Shown: in pieces, positions 5,656 to 7,031 of the stretch
Numbering within the stretch: the stretch's first letter is position 1
Layout: every line of letters starts with the position of its first letter
Assembly (NCBI GenBank): GCA_031272375.1
Contig: JAISTY010000162.1
Span: 1 to 7,031 of the forward strand
Reading direction: 5' to 3'
DNA length: 7,031 bases
Source of the DNA: Opitutaceae bacterium
GTDB taxonomy: Bacteria; Verrucomicrobiota; Verrucomicrobiia; Opitutales; Opitutaceae
Notes under the pieces: model-generated
Seen by the model: the letters and a program-made list of their open reading frames with translations, nothing else
Databases searched by the model: none
Told to the model about the DNA's origin: nothing
Made by a program: the position numbers and the translations under genes

Positions 5656-6762
5656 ATGTCCCTCTCCTACGAAGCCTCCGGCGTGAATTACGACCAGCTC
5701 GACGCCTTCAAGCGCGCCTGCCAGCAGGCGGCCTCCGAAACCACCCGCAACCTCGCCGCGCGCGGCTACGCCGAGCCGTCCGGCGTGCGGGGCGAGTCCG
5801 CCTACCTCATCGAGGCGGGCGACCATTTTCTGGCGCACGTGGAGGAGGGCCTCGGCACCAAGAACCTCGTCGCGGACGCGGTGCTGCGCGAGACGGGCGA
5901 GAACTTTTACGCGGCGATCGCGACGGACACGGTGGCGACGATCGTGAACGACCTCGTCACCTGCGGCGCGCTGCCGGTCTCGGTGGCGATGCACGCGGCG
6001 GCGGGGGACTCGGCGTGGTTCGCGGACACGGCGCGGATGACCGCGCTCGTCAATGGCTGGCGCGACGCGTGCAATCTTTGCGGAGCGGTCTGGGGCGGGG
6101 GCGAGACGCCGACGCTGCGGGGCATCGTGAACGCGGAGGCGCTCGTGCTGGCAGGTTCGGCGATCGGGCGGATTTTCCCGAAAAGCAACCGTGTGACGGG
6201 GACCGTTTCCGACGGCGACGCGATTGTTTTCCTGGCGTCGAGCGGCGTGCAGACGAACGGGCTTTCGCTCTGCCGGCTCATCGCGGACAAGCTGCCGCAG
6301 GGGTATCGGACGCCGATCGGGCACGGCGACGGGCGGACGTTCGGGCAGGCGTTGCTGGCGCCGTCGGCCATTTACGCGGGCTTCGTGGAGGCGTGCCAGA
6401 AACGCGGGCTGCCGCTCCACTACCTCGCGCACATCACGGGGCACGGCTGGCGGAAGCTGATGCGGCTGGACGAGCCGTTCGTCTATCGCATCGAGGAGCC
6501 GGGCGGGGAGCCGGCGCTGTTCCAATTCCTGCGGGAGGCCGGGCCCATTTCGTTGGAGGAGGCCTACGCGACGTTCAACCAGGGGGCGGGCTTCGCGGCT
6601 TATGTCCATCCGCGCGACGTCGCCGCCGTTCTCGCCGCGGCGGAGGCGTCGGGCCACCGCGCCTGGCGCGCGGGCACGGTCGTCAAACGCGGCTCGGAAA
6701 AACGCGTGGAAATCCCGTCCCTGAACCTCGCCTACGACGCCGGCTCGCTGCGGCTGCGTTGA
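5656..6762 (+). CDS. PurM/AIR synthase-like protein (diverged phosphoribosylformylglycinamidine cyclo-ligase family)
   Basis: The product is 368 residues, against about 345 for E. coli PurM. It follows the PurM order: YEASGVNYDQLDAF near the start (like YKDAGVD), HVEEGLGTKN (61-70) at the place of the TDGVGTK motif, DTVATIVNDLVTCGALP (91-107) like the D..A..VND.L..GAEP block, GGGETPTLRG (147-156) like GGETAEMPG, LASSGVQTNGLSL (193-205) like LASSG.HSNGYSL, LAHITGHGW (257-265) like LAHITGGG, and FNQGAGF (307-313) like FNMGVGM. In purine synthesis PurM closes the imidazole ring of FGAM with ATP to give AIR in the cytoplasm. The fold is clear, but the ATP/metal motif has Glu-Glu where PurM has Thr-Asp, so the reaction is uncertain. 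It may be the sole purM of this lineage or a paralogue. The ATG at 5656 fits the family N-terminus; there is no Shine-Dalgarno sequence. hisA starts 31 bases downstream. Alanine codons in the middle of the gene are mostly GCG but mostly GCC at both ends. Confidence 0.8.
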   Translation: MSLSYEASGVNYDQLDAFKRACQQAASETTRNLAARGYAEPSGVRGESAYLIEAGDHFLAHVEEGLGTKNLVADAVLRETGENFYAAIATDTVATIVNDLVTCGALPVSVAMHAAAGDSAWFADTARMTALVNGWRDACNLCGAVWGGGETPTLRGIVNAEALVLAGSAIGRIFPKSNRVTGTVSDGDAIVFLASSGVQTNGLSLCRLIADKLPQGYRTPIGHGDGRTFGQALLAPSAIYAGFVEACQKRGLPLHYLAHITGHGWRKLMRLDEPFVYRIEEPGGEPALFQFLREAGPISLEEAYATFNQGAGFAAYVHPRDVAAVLAAAEASGHRAWRAGTVVKRGSEKRVEIPSLNLAYDAGSLRLR

Positions 6763-6793
6763 GAAAAAACACGCCGTCATTCACCCATTCGCC

Positions 6794-7031
6794 ATGACCA
6801 TTTTCCCAGCCATTGACATCCGCGGCGGACGCTGCGTCCGCCTTTCCCAGGGCCGCGCCGAGGCCGAGACGGTTTATTACGAGGACCCGCTCGACATCGC
6901 CCGCGTTTTCAAGGACGCCGGCAGCGTCTGGGCGCACGTGGTGGACCTCGACGGCGCCTTCACCGGCGAGCAGCGCAACCTCCCCGTCGTCGCCAAAATC
7001 GCCGCGCTCGGCCTGAAGGTGCAGCTCGGCG
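6794..7031 (+). CDS. hisA: HisA, ProFAR isomerase, N-terminal part (cut by window edge)
   Basis: The open frame from ATG 6794 runs to the window edge and gives the first 79 residues. It begins MTIFPAIDIRGGRCVRL, with the catalytic Asp8 of HisA in the first beta strand, then LSQGRAEAETVYYEDPL (17-33) and HVVDLDGAFTG (48-58), followed by VKIA/LKVQLG-like strands, all typical of the half-barrel repeat of this (beta/alpha)8 enzyme. HisA opens the sugar ring of ProFAR to PRFAR in the fourth step of histidine biosynthesis, in the cytoplasm. The close relative HisF starts differently (a Lys-Arg-Ile.CLDV opening), so HisA is favoured. The second catalytic Asp lies beyond the window. The gene follows the PurM-like gene by 31 bases on the same strand, consistent with an operon, and further his genes may follow. 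No ribosome binding site is evident. Confidence 0.93.
   Translation, partial: MTIFPAIDIRGGRCVRLSQGRAEAETVYYEDPLDIARVFKDAGSVWAHVVDLDGAFTGEQRNLPVVAKIAALGLKVQLG

Noticed and set aside
4322..5686. Open frame of 454 codons on the plus strand
   Set aside because: It is antisense to the kinase and crosses the tRNA gene; the translation is Gly/Ala-rich with no recognisable motifs.
5512..6780. Open frame of 422 codons on the minus strand
   Set aside because: It is antisense to the PurM-like gene, whose conserved blocks are unambiguous, and its translation is Arg-rich shadow sequence.

Overview
The window is about 7 kb of GC-rich bacterial DNA holding seven protein genes (two cut by the window edges), one tRNA gene and one AT-richer intergenic region of about 400 bases full of short repeats. 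No mobile element, CRISPR array or phage gene is visible. The GC content, the absence of Shine-Dalgarno sequences before nearly every gene, the STAS-MlaE fusion and an alginate-export-type porin suggest a Gram-negative member of the Verrucomicrobiota, perhaps Opitutales/Opitutaceae. This placement is an inference from style and gene families, not a match to a known genome.

Layout, left to right. Positions 1-432 (minus) are the N-terminal 144 residues of an MlaE-type lipid-transport permease with a STAS domain in front. It is divergent from a hotdog-fold acyl-CoA thioesterase (561-962, plus). After that comes a secreted outer-membrane beta-barrel of the alginate-export porin type (1049-2407, plus), ending in a hairpin terminator. 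The intergenic region 2408-2805 lies between two convergent genes. It contains five families of short direct repeats, one small palindrome and two GCGCGC-armed hairpins in opposite orientation.

The minus strand then carries, in transcription order, a PfkB-family sugar kinase (5515-4628), tRNA-Gly(UCC) with an encoded CCA end (4559-4486), and an L-fucose-isomerase-like sugar isomerase (4434-2806). All three point the same way with gaps of 68 and 51 bases, so the tRNA could lie inside a kinase-isomerase transcript. An isomerase followed by a kinase is the usual logic of deoxy-sugar or pentose catabolism, and a glycan-related porin nearby would fit use of algal or plant polysaccharides. The substrates cannot be read from the sequence.

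On the plus strand, divergent from the kinase, is a diverged PurM/AIR-synthase-like protein (5656-6762). It is followed after 31 bases by the start of hisA (6794 to the window end), a histidine biosynthesis isomerase. The two may form an operon linking purine-type and histidine metabolism.

The points most worth a second look are the repeat mosaic at 2418-2788, the A73 discriminator base of the tRNA-Gly (U73 is usual in bacteria), the altered nucleotide-binding motif of the PurM-like protein, and an 8-bp inverted repeat ending three bases before its start codon.
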